64,000 bases of DNA, from the NCBI RefSeq assembly GCF_014534745.1, contig NZ_JACVVP010000005.1, positions 166,451 to 230,450 on the forward strand. Reading direction: 5' to 3'. The notes beneath the pieces are model-generated. The model was given only the letters and a program-made list of their open reading frames with translations. It made no database searches and had not been told where the DNA came from. This document shows, piece by piece, positions 55,041-64,000 of this stretch; positions within the stretch are counted from its first letter, which is position 1; each line of letters begins with the position of its first letter. This DNA comes from Flammeovirga sp. EKP202 (GTDB taxonomy: Bacteria; Bacteroidota; Bacteroidia; Cytophagales; Flammeovirgaceae). Both the position numbers and the translations under genes were made by a program.

Positions 55041-58000
55041 ATGATTATGATTAGACAATCCTATTTTACATTAAGGAGCCTTTTCCTTATTGCCTTTTTT
55101 TCATTGCCAATTTTTACCTATGCCCAATACAATATGATTGAAATCATTGGTTCGGGTTCACCGAGCGGTAACTGGGAAAATGGCACTCCAATGATGCAAG
55201 ATTCCACTAATACCGACCGTTGGTACCTCAACAATGCCGAATTAATGGCAGGTGAAGTGAAATTCAGAGCAGATAGCAGTTGGAATTTTAATTGGGGAGG
55301 AGACACCTTTCCCGCAGGAGCACTTATTGAATCTGGAAATAATATTCCAGTAACTGTCGCCGGACCGTATAATATTGTTGTGGATCTCTCTACTCTTACT
55401 TATGAATTTGAAAGTCTACAACAAAGTAAAAATGGTGTTTCAATTGCTGAATTTTCGGCACTTACAGACCTATACAATGAATTGGGAGGGATGTATTGGA
55501 CACACAACCTCAATTGGATGACAGAAGCTGATGTCTCCCAATGGAACGGTGTAACGGTTACAGATGGAAAAGTGGTTGCACTTGATCTCAGTTTCAATGG
55601 TCTTTGGGGAACGATTCCCGCATCACTTTCAAAACTACAATTTGCTACTTCAATCAATCTGAGCGGTAATTATATCTCAGGTATGAATGATCCAGAGATG
55701 GAAATGCCACTTTTAGTAGAATTTTCACTTCAACAAAACACTTTAAGTTTCTTACCGGATAGCTTGAATAGGATGTCTTCGTTGACAAAATTATGGCTAG
55801 GTAACAATATGTTGAATGATGGAGCCGATCAGGTGTTAAGTTATATGAGTAGTCTAGAATATTTGTATTTAGGTAACCAAATAGGAGGTGACACTGTTAG
55901 TTATAATAGACTTACTGATAACCAAATTTTGTATCTTCAAAATACATTACCTAACCTTACCGAATTTGAATATTCAAACCAGTTCAGTAATTACTGTTGT
56001 GGTGAATATTTAGTGGACGGAGATTCTACGGAGATGTATATATCTTATTTTGATTCTTCCAATTATTCATCATTCCAATGGTACCTTAACGGAATGCCTA
56101 TTAATGGAGAAAATGGTCGTAAAATAAAAGTCAAAGTAACTGAAAATATTGATAGTGTATACACGGTAACAGCGGTAAATAATAGTCTTCCTGATTTATT
56201 ACTTCTGTCAATGCCCATTGTTCAGAAAGGAGCTGTAAGAAGATTAGTAATTAATAATACGCCTGCTGATACAGAATTAAATGATATTTATATTCACTTA
56301 AGTTCAGAAGCTTACGATTATACAGATCAAAAAAAGCTGATGTATGATGATATAGAAGGCGTTTATTATTTCAACTTAGAACAGTTCAAAGGGGCTTTAG
56401 ATTATTACTTTACCTTAAAAGGAAATGATCGTTTTAGAGAAACAGAAGTAGGACAAGATGTGATTAGACAGTACGATCCATCTACTTTAATGGCATCAGA
56501 TACATTACAAATCAGTATCTCGAATTGGTCAAACATGCCTACTCCAAATACAACGTGTGAGAATGCAGAGGTTGTTATGCTTGGTGATTATACATCTGAT
56601 GGAACACCGTATTGGTACAAATACACTGCTACTGAAGATATTAATCTATATATGGGACCAGATCGTGATGACGTTGAAGTTGAAATTTATAATACAAATT
56701 GCGATAGCCTTGTTTTACTATCTACAAGAAGATCTTTCAGTTTAAATTCTGGAGATGAAATATTAATTCATTTTAAGCATATTGATGGGAAAGATATCCC
56801 TTTCCAGTGGTCACTTTCTGAGAGCGAGTTCTTCCTTCTATCACAGTTCGAAAACTGGGATATGAACTATGCTGTTACAATGGAAGAAGTTTCACCAAGG
56901 GTATACGAAGCTACTACTCGATTAAATAATGGAGATAATTTTTATCTGTATTGGGACGATGAAAACTTATTAAGCACTTCCAATAATTTTGGTGTTTCTG
57001 GTGATTTCAAAATTCATTACAATTCTATCACCGATTCTTTAGGTTTTGAATTAGTAGAGGAAAAGATCATTGCTCCTTTCATGATTTATAGCACTGACAA
57101 CAGTAAACCGGATAGTTCAATTTGGTTAGCAGATGAAGAAATTAATTTACTTTTAGATTTATCAGACACTTATTTTGATGGTGAAAATCAGGATAATGCT
57201 TATCTGTATTTCTGGCTGCCGGATTTAGGACTTGTAGGAGGAGATAGTTTGAATGGACAATGGCATGATTCGGCGGAAAGAAATAAGTTAACGCATATCG
57301 GTGGAAGTATGTATTCTTTCACTTTCATACCAACGGTTCATTTAAACCTAATGGTAGGAGATATTGAGGAAAAAGGTATTCAGTTTTTGGTAAAAACAAA
57401 GGATGGTGGTTTAAAAACAGTAGATGCAAAAGCACCATTTTTCCCTACTCAATTGAAGAATGAAAAACACCTGACCTTAAAAGTGAACATGAATCTAGCG
57501 ATTGAAAAGGGATTATTTGATCCTGCAGTAGATACTCTAGATGTGGCAGGTTCATTTAACGACTGGGGCACTACTCCAACACTTTTATGGGATGGTGACC
57601 AAGATGGTATTTATACAGTAGATATCAAGATGTTCGACGGACAAGATACCGTTGAGTTTAAAACAAGAATCAACCAATCATGGGATCTTGGAAGACATGA
57701 ATACCTTTATCGTTATATGAATAGAAAACATGGTGTTCCTGACTTCAATAACACAATTGAATATTGGTTTGATGATGAAAATGGTGATTATCCAACTTCT
57801 AATTTTGCAATTGATTTAAAGAAACAGATTTATTTGAAAGAATTCGATCCTGCATCTGGTAGAGTATGGTTGAATTTATATAAAGATATGGAGTTCTTCA
57901 CCAAATACGAACTCGTTGCTTTAGATACACAAAGTGTCTTCTATTTCCAATCCAATCTCATGAATGATGGAGGAATTTATGATTATAACTTCTCTTTCAA

Positions 58001-60947
58001 ATCAGATGCGGATTCAATGGAGATCGTTGAAAATAGCATTAGAAAGTACACTGTAAAATCAGATAGCAATCGTGTAATGCATGTCTTTAATGATGCTCAT
58101 AGTGCTACTGTTGAATTGAAAGTGAATATGAATCTAGCAATCAATAAAGGAATATTTGATCCTGCAATGGATACCTTAGATGTTGCGGGTACTTTCAATA
58201 ACTGGGGGAATGACGGTTATACCACATATTTATGGGATGACAATCAAGACGGAATTTATACCGTAAAACTTCATTTCCTAGAGGTAGGAGATTCTATTGA
58301 ATTAAAAACAAGAATCAATCAATCTTGGGAGTTAGGTAAGCATGAATTAAGACATCGACCGAACAGAAAGTATTTTGTCAATGAGTTGATGAACACCATT
58401 GAGTTTTGGTATGATGACGAGAATGGCGATTATCCAACGACTACATTTGTAGTTAACCTTGAAAAAGAAATCTACCATCAGCATTTTGATCCTTCATCAG
58501 GTACGGTTTGGTTGAACCTTTATAAAGGTTTGGATGTTTACAATCGATATGAAGTAAAAGGCCTTGATTCTTTAAGTGTTTATACTTTCCATTCAAATCA
58601 AATGGATACAGGAGAAAAGTACGATTATAATTTCTCATTCCAGTCGATGGAGGATTCAATCGCTACCGTTGAAAACATCTTCCGAACATATACTGTAAAA
58701 GCAGATAGCAATAGAAGAGAACATGCTTTTAATGATAAACCAATTGCTACAGTAACGGTCAATGTCAATATGAATTGGGCTATTGAACAACAACTTTTCA
58801 ACCCAATGACGGATACACTTGATTTGGCCGGTAACTTCAATAATTGGGGTACTGAAGGAATTGAGATCTTAAAGGATGCTGATCAAGATGGTATTTACAC
58901 TACTGTATTGTATGAGTTAGATACATTAGAATGTAAAGTAAGAATCAATCAATCTTGGGAAGAAGGTCAACATGAATTGGCCAACAATCCAAATAGAAAA
59001 TATCCAATTCATCAAAACCAAGAAATCATCAATTTCTGGTACGACAATGAAGCTGGTGATCACCCAACGACAACAATCGCCATTAATATGGCAAAGGAAA
59101 TCAACGACGGGAATTTCACTTCAGAAGTACTTTATGTAGATGTCTTGAAAAGCGATTCTACTTTGATGAAGCGTTATAAAACACATACTACTGCAGAAAA
59201 TGATCTTTATACTTTCTCCTCAAAATTATTGGACGATGGCTTTAATTTCGTGTACCAAGCAGTGTATTATGAAACGCTAGAAGAAGACAGTACTGTAACA
59301 GTCAATGAAATTGTGGAAAATCAATTGTCAAGTTTTACAGTTGGAGAAGACAATAGATCTATTGAAAGATGGTTTAATAATGTGGAGTTAGTCACTACTA
59401 TCACTCTTCAAGTAGATATGTCAGCAAAAATTGCTCAAGGCTTCTTTGATCCTGCTCAAGACTCCGTAGATGTGGCTGGTACATTCAATGGTTGGTCAAA
59501 TGACAATGGAGATTATAATTTATCTACAGAGGATAATAAGATTTATACAATTTCATTTGAAGTAGACAGCATTCAAGAATACAACTTCAAGTTTAGAATT
59601 AATGGAAGTTGGAACGACTTATTGCATGAGTTCCCTGGTAATGGAGAATTGGATAGAGCCATTACTCCTGAACTGGGAATAGAAAATATTTTCCTTTATT
59701 ATTTCAATGATGAAAATATTGAAAACCCTGAAGTTCTTCTGAAGGTCAATATGGATCAACAAGTAACGTTAGAAAATTTTGATCCAACAACTGAAGGAGT
59801 TGAAGTGAGAATCAAATTCTATGAAGGAGGAGGTTTCTCTACTTATCCATTGATCTTAAATGAAGACGGATTGTATGGTTTGCCATTCAACAAATTGGCT
59901 ACTGGCGAAACTTATACTTATAAGTTTATGTATCAATATCCAAATGGAGAAGGAGGTTGGACTGTTTTTGAAGAAGATCAAGACAGAACATTCTTGGTAG
60001 AAACAGGTCAGCAAACAACATCAGTTTGGTATAATGATGAAGTGCCTGAAGAAAGAATTCTTGCAGTTTGGAATGTAAATATGCAACAGGTCATTAATAC
60101 AGGTGGGTTTAATGTTGCAACGGATAGTTTAACGATGAAAGGTAGCTTTGATAATTGGAGTGATGAAATTACGTTAACTCCAATTGCCAATGGAGGAAGT
60201 GCTTATACCACAAGTATTTCATTACCTGCAGGGACTATTTACTATAAACTATTTATTAATGGTGTAGAGGAAGTGTTTTTGGGTCAAGATGCAAGTAATA
60301 ACCGTTCATTTGAGTTAACTGCAGACACAACTTTGATCAGTGTTGTTTACCAATTTGAGGAGACCACTGCCGTAGAAGAAGACAAAGTAGTAGCTACGGA
60401 AACAGAAGAAGGTACAGTGGAAGTGGTGATTGAAATAGATGAAGTTATTGAAGCATTAGGAGAAGACATCACTATTGTAGCGATGCTTGCTGACGGTAGC
60501 CCACTTCCAGAATGGATTATTTTCGATCCAGAAACATTAACTTTCACAATTGATCCTTCAAAAATTCCATCAGGCCAAAGAAGTAATGTAGATCTCGAAG
60601 ACCTTGATATTGTCATTTTAGCCAATAATGATGAAGGTGAAAGTTTGGCGATAGAAGTGAACTTACCAGTTGATGAATACATCAGTAACATCACTTCATT
60701 AGATGGTACACTTTTAAAAGGTATTACACTTTATCCAACTTTGATTGATCAACAATTAAATGTGAAGTTTGATACACCACTCCAATCAATTCATTACCAA
60801 GTTTTAGACCTTCAAGGAAAACGTATTCTTCAGGGTACTGCAAGTGGTGATTTTGAAGTGGATTTTGAAGCGGTCCAATCTGGTTTATACGTAATTCAGA
60901 TTCAAAATGCCGATACTATTTCCACTTTTAAAGTGATCAAAAAATAA
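55041..60947 (+). CDS. Giant secreted leucine-rich-repeat and starch-binding-like repeat protein with T9SS sorting domain
   Basis: The 1,968-residue protein has a signal peptide (..LIAFFSLPIFTYA) and an N-terminal beta domain. Leucine-rich repeats follow at about residues 130-310 (VVALDLSFNGLWGTIPASLS). From about 810 to 1,770 there are modules of a glycogen-binding (CBM48/AMPK-like) type, with starts such as LKVNMNLAIEKGLFDPAVDT and LDVAGSFNDWG, VAGTFNNWG, LAGNFNNWG, VAGTFNGWS and KGSFDNWS; intermediate modules read KQIYLKEFDPASGRVWLNLY. I count about six clear carbohydrate-type modules and three or more related ones. The last 75 residues are a type A T9SS sorting domain (GITLYPTLIDQQLNVKFDTP, YVIQIQNADTISTFKVIKK). 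It is likely exported across the outer membrane to bind or arrange polysaccharide. No catalytic domain was seen. Alone between two terminators. Confidence 0.9.
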   Translation: MIMIRQSYFTLRSLFLIAFFSLPIFTYAQYNMIEIIGSGSPSGNWENGTPMMQDSTNTDRWYLNNAELMAGEVKFRADSSWNFNWGGDTFPAGALIESGNNIPVTVAGPYNIVVDLSTLTYEFESLQQSKNGVSIAEFSALTDLYNELGGMYWTHNLNWMTEADVSQWNGVTVTDGKVVALDLSFNGLWGTIPASLSKLQFATSINLSGNYISGMNDPEMEMPLLVEFSLQQNTLSFLPDSLNRMSSLTKLWLGNNMLNDGADQVLSYMSSLEYLYLGNQIGGDTVSYNRLTDNQILYLQNTLPNLTEFEYSNQFSNYCCGEYLVDGDSTEMYISYFDSSNYSSFQWYLNGMPINGENGRKIKVKVTENIDSVYTVTAVNNSLPDLLLLSMPIVQKGAVRRLVINNTPADTELNDIYIHLSSEAYDYTDQKKLMYDDIEGVYYFNLEQFKGALDYYFTLKGNDRFRETEVGQDVIRQYDPSTLMASDTLQISISNWSNMPTPNTTCENAEVVMLGDYTSDGTPYWYKYTATEDINLYMGPDRDDVEVEIYNTNCDSLVLLSTRRSFSLNSGDEILIHFKHIDGKDIPFQWSLSESEFFLLSQFENWDMNYAVTMEEVSPRVYEATTRLNNGDNFYLYWDDENLLSTSNNFGVSGDFKIHYNSITDSLGFELVEEKIIAPFMIYSTDNSKPDSSIWLADEEINLLLDLSDTYFDGENQDNAYLYFWLPDLGLVGGDSLNGQWHDSAERNKLTHIGGSMYSFTFIPTVHLNLMVGDIEEKGIQFLVKTKDGGLKTVDAKAPFFPTQLKNEKHLTLKVNMNLAIEKGLFDPAVDTLDVAGSFNDWGTTPTLLWDGDQDGIYTVDIKMFDGQDTVEFKTRINQSWDLGRHEYLYRYMNRKHGVPDFNNTIEYWFDDENGDYPTSNFAIDLKKQIYLKEFDPASGRVWLNLYKDMEFFTKYELVALDTQSVFYFQSNLMNDGGIYDYNFSFKSDADSMEIVENSIRKYTVKSDSNRVMHVFNDAHSATVELKVNMNLAINKGIFDPAMDTLDVAGTFNNWGNDGYTTYLWDDNQDGIYTVKLHFLEVGDSIELKTRINQSWELGKHELRHRPNRKYFVNELMNTIEFWYDDENGDYPTTTFVVNLEKEIYHQHFDPSSGTVWLNLYKGLDVYNRYEVKGLDSLSVYTFHSNQMDTGEKYDYNFSFQSMEDSIATVENIFRTYTVKADSNRREHAFNDKPIATVTVNVNMNWAIEQQLFNPMTDTLDLAGNFNNWGTEGIEILKDADQDGIYTTVLYELDTLECKVRINQSWEEGQHELANNPNRKYPIHQNQEIINFWYDNEAGDHPTTTIAINMAKEINDGNFTSEVLYVDVLKSDSTLMKRYKTHTTAENDLYTFSSKLLDDGFNFVYQAVYYETLEEDSTVTVNEIVENQLSSFTVGEDNRSIERWFNNVELVTTITLQVDMSAKIAQGFFDPAQDSVDVAGTFNGWSNDNGDYNLSTEDNKIYTISFEVDSIQEYNFKFRINGSWNDLLHEFPGNGELDRAITPELGIENIFLYYFNDENIENPEVLLKVNMDQQVTLENFDPTTEGVEVRIKFYEGGGFSTYPLILNEDGLYGLPFNKLATGETYTYKFMYQYPNGEGGWTVFEEDQDRTFLVETGQQTTSVWYNDEVPEERILAVWNVNMQQVINTGGFNVATDSLTMKGSFDNWSDEITLTPIANGGSAYTTSISLPAGTIYYKLFINGVEEVFLGQDASNNRSFELTADTTLISVVYQFEETTAVEEDKVVATETEEGTVEVVIEIDEVIEALGEDITIVAMLADGSPLPEWIIFDPETLTFTIDPSKIPSGQRSNVDLEDLDIVILANNDEGESLAIEVNLPVDEYISNITSLDGTLLKGITLYPTLIDQQLNVKFDTPLQSIHYQVLDLQGKRILQGTASGDFEVDFEAVQSGLYVIQIQNADTISTFKVIKK

Positions 60948-60974
60948 AATTGTAACCTAAAATCTAATCTGAAA

Positions 60975-61012
60975 AATAGTCAACCCATTTGGGTTGACTA
61001 TTCTTTTTTTTA
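60975..61012 (+). terminator. Strong terminator of the giant-protein gene
   Basis: A perfect 12-base stem AATAGTCAACCC-attt-GGGTTGACTATT precedes CTTTTTTTT. Confidence 0.92.
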
Positions 61013-61070
61013 AGCTATTCTATTTTAATTTCTATGTATTAAAGTAGCTTTATTCTATCAAAGACATCTA

Positions 61071-61982
61071 TTACAGATTTTCCAACCACTTATCCGCCAA
61101 TTCCGTCCAATTTGGAGCTTGATCAGAAGCGATGCCCATACCGTAGCCATGACCGCCGGTGGGATACAAGTGCATCTCGACTTGGATTTTATTTTTGACT
61201 AATGCCTGATAAAAGAGAATAGAATTTTCTACAGGTACAGCCCCGTCATCTGCAGAGTGTAGAAGAAAAGTGGTAGGCGTTTTCTCCGAAACTAGTAAGT
61301 CATTTGAGAACTGCATCACTAATTCTTGTGAGGGTGATTTGCCCAGTAAATTATTTCTTGAACCCATATGTCCCACTTCCTTGTCCATCGATATTACCGG
61401 GTAGATCAACAACATAAAATTGGGTTCAAATTGTTCTTGATCAATTTCATCTTTGGCAGGGTAATAGGACTTGGTGTGTGTGCCCAATGTTGAGGCTAAA
61501 TGTCCTCCAGCAGAAGAACCAATTACCCCAACTTTATTTTTATCCAAATGGTATTCCTCCGCATTGTTACGGATCAGCCTCATGGCACGTTGAGCATCTT
61601 GAATAGGGGCAAGGTGAGATGTAATCACTGACGCTGATTGAGGCATTCTATACTTTAAGACAAATGCAGCGACGCCTTTACTATTAAGCCATTTTGCATA
61701 ATCTGTACCTTCCCAATCCATTGAGGCTCCAAAATAGCCGCCTCCTGGAAGTATCAAAACTCCTTTGCCATTGGCATTTTTTTTAGAAGGTAAAAAGACT
61801 TCTAAAGTAGGTTTTTGAATTTTTGTCATAAAGATAATATCCTTCCCAACATCTTCTTCTTTTTCATCAGCTTGCTGATAATTTGGAATGTCTTTATCTT
61901 CCCATAGCGGTAAGATTTGTTGTGAGAATCCATTACTAATAGTCACCATTAATAAAAAAAATGTAAGTAGTTGCTTTGTCAT
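61071..61982 (-). CDS. Secreted alpha/beta hydrolase, carbohydrate-esterase-like
   Basis: The 303-residue protein has a signal peptide (..LLMVTISNGFSQQ) and the fold of acetyl-xylan- or feruloyl-esterase-like hydrolases: oxyanion-type LILPGGGYFG near residue 78, nucleophile elbow VGVIGSSAGGHLAS (S157), acid in LLHSADDGAVPVEN (D245 or D246) and His in PTGGHGYGMG (H278). It probably removes acyl groups from a polysaccharide. It follows the GH43 gene on the same strand after 57 bases, with a REP-like palindrome in the gap; likely one operon for xylan-type substrates. Confidence 0.88.
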   Translation of the reverse strand: MTKQLLTFFLLMVTISNGFSQQILPLWEDKDIPNYQQADEKEEDVGKDIIFMTKIQKPTLEVFLPSKKNANGKGVLILPGGGYFGASMDWEGTDYAKWLNSKGVAAFVLKYRMPQSASVITSHLAPIQDAQRAMRLIRNNAEEYHLDKNKVGVIGSSAGGHLASTLGTHTKSYYPAKDEIDQEQFEPNFMLLIYPVISMDKEVGHMGSRNNLLGKSPSQELVMQFSNDLLVSEKTPTTFLLHSADDGAVPVENSILFYQALVKNKIQVEMHLYPTGGHGYGMGIASDQAPNWTELADKWLENL

Positions 61983-62000
61983 TATTATTGTCTGTTAAAT

Positions 62001-62024
62001 GGACGTTGCTTGATTGCAACGCCC
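62001..62024. repeat. REP-like palindrome, copy 2
   Basis: GGACGTTGC-ttgatt-GCAACGCCC matches the copy at 46,029. It lies between the two genes of the likely xylan operon. Confidence 0.5.
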
Positions 62025-62039
62025 AATATACAAGATCAT

Positions 62040-63728
62040 TTATTCAAATCCTTTATAACTTACCCAATCAAAATCTGCGTACTCCTTTGTTGTTTTTCCA
62101 TTGCTTGTGGCATAGATCCCACAATAGGCACCCGTGTAACCGCTGTTCCAACCAAAACTCAAGAGATAATCTGATTTAGTCGTTTCAAAAGGTATAAAAG
62201 TTTTCCCATTGTCCAATGAGTAAGAGAAGGAGTATTTATTTTCCTTAGAAAGTAAACGGAAGGTGATTTCTCCATTATAGTCAGTGATAGTTTTCTCTTG
62301 TACTACCTGAAGCTCATCTACTTTTTGTTCTGCTAAAACCAGTTGTAGGACATGTTTTCCATCTTTCTTTTTTACTGTAAAATTGATAAAATTGTCATCT
62401 TTTTGAAAGATACTGATACCAGCTTCTGTTCCTTCTTTTTTACCAGCAAATTTCATTTTTGCAGCATATTCAAAATCAGTTTCTTTCTGACGAACCCCCA
62501 TTAAACATGCTCTACCTCTTTTTTTGATTACTTCAGGCTTTAAGTGGAGTCTCAAGTATCCTTCTCTAGCGGTTAAACTGTAAGTGTTTTCCATTGGAAC
62601 TCTTCTAAAGTTCCACTCAACATCCAATTGATCGTTGTCAAAATTATCCATAAAGGCATCATTTCTCATTTGAGGATGATCAGCAAAAGGAAGTTCCTCG
62701 TTTTTCATGACGCGACCTGTTTTAGGAGCAACTACCGGCCAGTCGTATTTGATTTCTTCCCACCAGAAAGGAACCCTTTCCCATTGAACCGGAATTAGAA
62801 AAGTCTCACGTCCCATATTAGAAGCCCTTTTGACATCCCCACGAATACCTAATGCCACCATGTACCATCTTCCATCTTTGAGTTGTACAATATCCGCATG
62901 ACCTGTAGAGTTGACCCAGTTATCATAAGATAAGTTTCTTGTAGTGAGAATAGGGTTTCTTTCATTTGATTCATAAGGTCCTGTCATGTTTTCACTCACT
63001 GCAATCATCATGGCGTGGTTGTAACTTGTACCCCCTTCAGCAACCATCAGATAGTATTTTCCATCATACTTGTAAACGTGTGGTCCTTCTACCCAAACAC
63101 CACCACATGCACCTCTGTATAAGTAATGCCTTTTACCCTTTAGTTTCCAGTTATCAAGATCCAACTGTTGTGTCCATATTTCGCCTTCCCCTTCATAATT
63201 GGGGTTTTCGGGTGAATGTGTACCAACAAACCAAACATCACCATTATCATCAAAAAAGATATCAGGATCAATACCTGGGGCCCCTTCAATAATATGAGGT
63301 TCTGACCAAGGTCCTGTGATATTTTCAGCTGTAATTATGAAATTGATGGTTTTTGTAGGTGATCCATCAATAGGGTTATATACATTGGTAGTGATGATAT
63401 AAAACTGACCATTATGATAACGGATTGTTGGAGCATGTATACCGCCATTTTGTTGTACATCCACAAGGTTCATTTCACCATTACATTGATCCTCTCGGTG
63501 AAGACCATAGCCTACGAATTCCCAGTTTACCAAATCTTTGGATCGATGAAGAGGTAATCCCGGAAAATATTCAAAAGAAGAATTGACGATATAAAAATAC
63601 TCGCCGTCAGTGGTGATGGATGGATCAGGGTATCCTCCCTGTAGAATCGGGTTTTTGAAAGTGCTTTCCTGAGCCCAAGCGAATTGAACGACGAAAAGTA
63701 ATAATAGGGTTAATTTTTTCATTTTCAT
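62040..63728 (-). CDS. GH43 beta-xylosidase-like enzyme with C-terminal beta-sandwich
   Basis: The 562-residue enzyme is an inverting glycosidase acting on xylo- or arabino-oligosaccharides. After the signal peptide (..LFVVQFAWAQ) the five-bladed propeller carries the catalytic base D35 in GGYPDPSITTDG, the modulator Asp in GAPGIDPDIFFDDNGD (D154/D156) and the acid E214 in GVWVEGPHVYKYDGKYY. Residues 365-562 are a concanavalin-like domain (EFNFRRVP-type start, DFEYAAKMKFAGKKEGTEAG, FGWNSGYTGAYCGIYA), typical of xylosidases of this family. ATG 63,722 is an alternative start two codons on. First gene of a likely operon with the esterase. The 272 bases beyond hold no recognised feature. Confidence 0.94.
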   Translation of the reverse strand: MKMKKLTLLLLFVVQFAWAQESTFKNPILQGGYPDPSITTDGEYFYIVNSSFEYFPGLPLHRSKDLVNWEFVGYGLHREDQCNGEMNLVDVQQNGGIHAPTIRYHNGQFYIITTNVYNPIDGSPTKTINFIITAENITGPWSEPHIIEGAPGIDPDIFFDDNGDVWFVGTHSPENPNYEGEGEIWTQQLDLDNWKLKGKRHYLYRGACGGVWVEGPHVYKYDGKYYLMVAEGGTSYNHAMMIAVSENMTGPYESNERNPILTTRNLSYDNWVNSTGHADIVQLKDGRWYMVALGIRGDVKRASNMGRETFLIPVQWERVPFWWEEIKYDWPVVAPKTGRVMKNEELPFADHPQMRNDAFMDNFDNDQLDVEWNFRRVPMENTYSLTAREGYLRLHLKPEVIKKRGRACLMGVRQKETDFEYAAKMKFAGKKEGTEAGISIFQKDDNFINFTVKKKDGKHVLQLVLAEQKVDELQVVQEKTITDYNGEITFRLLSKENKYSFSYSLDNGKTFIPFETTKSDYLLSFGWNSGYTGAYCGIYATSNGKTTKEYADFDWVSYKGFE

Positions 63729-64000
63729 TTATTCATTTAATCAATTGCTTGTCAATTTAACAATTCACACTACATGACCATAATTTGAAAATAAGATTTA
63801 GTATAGTTTATATTTCAGTAATTTCTTTTTCGTGGGAGAGGAGATGAATAAAAAGAATTAGTACATTATAAACTAAACTTCCTTCAACTTTCAATCAGCC
63901 TTTCTGCCCACATATATAGGATTAACTTTCAAACTTCCTTCTTCTTCATTTTTCCATTGATGAAAAACGAAGCAAAAAATCTAGGCTTAGAAGTCAAAAG

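Noticed and set aside
57470..60360. Tandem DNA repeat array
   Set aside because: Repetition is at the protein-module level with diverged DNA, not a nucleotide tandem repeat.
60347..60694. Minus-strand open frame of 115 codons
   Set aside because: Serine-rich antisense shadow of the acidic C-terminal part of the giant protein.

Overview
This 64 kb AT-rich window looks like the chromosome of a marine, polysaccharide-degrading Bacteroidota, most likely a Flammeovirga-like member of the Cytophagales. The evidence is: hybrid two-component systems, a SusC/SusD pair under an ECF sigma/FecR switch, many lipoproteins and secreted glycosidases, a type IX secretion (T9SS) sorting domain, Bacteroidota-type promoters (TTTG and TAnnTTTG), and weak Shine-Dalgarno sites. 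The genus is an inference from overall character. I saw no rRNA, tRNA, CRISPR array or intact transposase.

Region 1 (1-20,930) is a polysaccharide utilisation locus for a sulfated galactan-type algal polymer. Two hybrid two-component sensors flank it: one truncated by the window edge on the minus strand, one complete at 14,642-18,706. Between and beside them lie a GH29 alpha-fucosidase, a formylglycine sulfatase, a 936-residue propeller protein with the size and layout of GH150 lambda-carrageenase, a small lipoprotein, a decayed gene, a large TIM-barrel-like secreted protein of unrecognised family with its C-terminal domain in an overlapping reading frame, and a GH36 alpha-galactosidase lipoprotein. 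A SusC/SusD pair for this locus is not in the window.

Region 2 (21,000-43,200) is a mosaic. It holds small DUF3781, DUF1801 and DUF5996 proteins, two secreted five-bladed-propeller glycosidases (GH43-like), a DUF2490 protein, a Bcr/CflA-type efflux pump, a GNAT-fold acyltransferase, a GtrA membrane protein, PKD and IPT/Kelch lipoproteins, a GH3 glycosidase, the RNA 2'-phosphotransferase KptA and an NrtS-like membrane protein. Five short genes of 44-86 codons lie here too, several with their own terminators.

Region 3 (43,200-54,750) has an outer-membrane beta-barrel receptor, then a divergent ECF sigma gene facing fecR-susC-susD and two overlapping glycerophosphodiester phosphodiesterase genes. 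It reads as a SusCD-type uptake locus whose enzymes attack phosphodiesters rather than glycosidic bonds, controlled by trans-envelope signalling.

Region 4 (55,000-64,000) has a 1,968-residue T9SS-exported protein (leucine-rich repeats plus repeated starch-binding-like modules) and a minus-strand pair, a GH43 beta-xylosidase-like enzyme and a carbohydrate-esterase-like alpha/beta hydrolase, that suits xylan side-chain and backbone breakdown.

Non-coding structure is rich: a 164 bp IS-derived MITE-like relic (3169-3332), a two-hairpin dispersed repeat in three places (one an inverted pair of 145 bp), a second REP-like palindrome in two places, a 15 bp perfect inverted repeat (22,999-23,078), and many terminators, some sharing identical stems.
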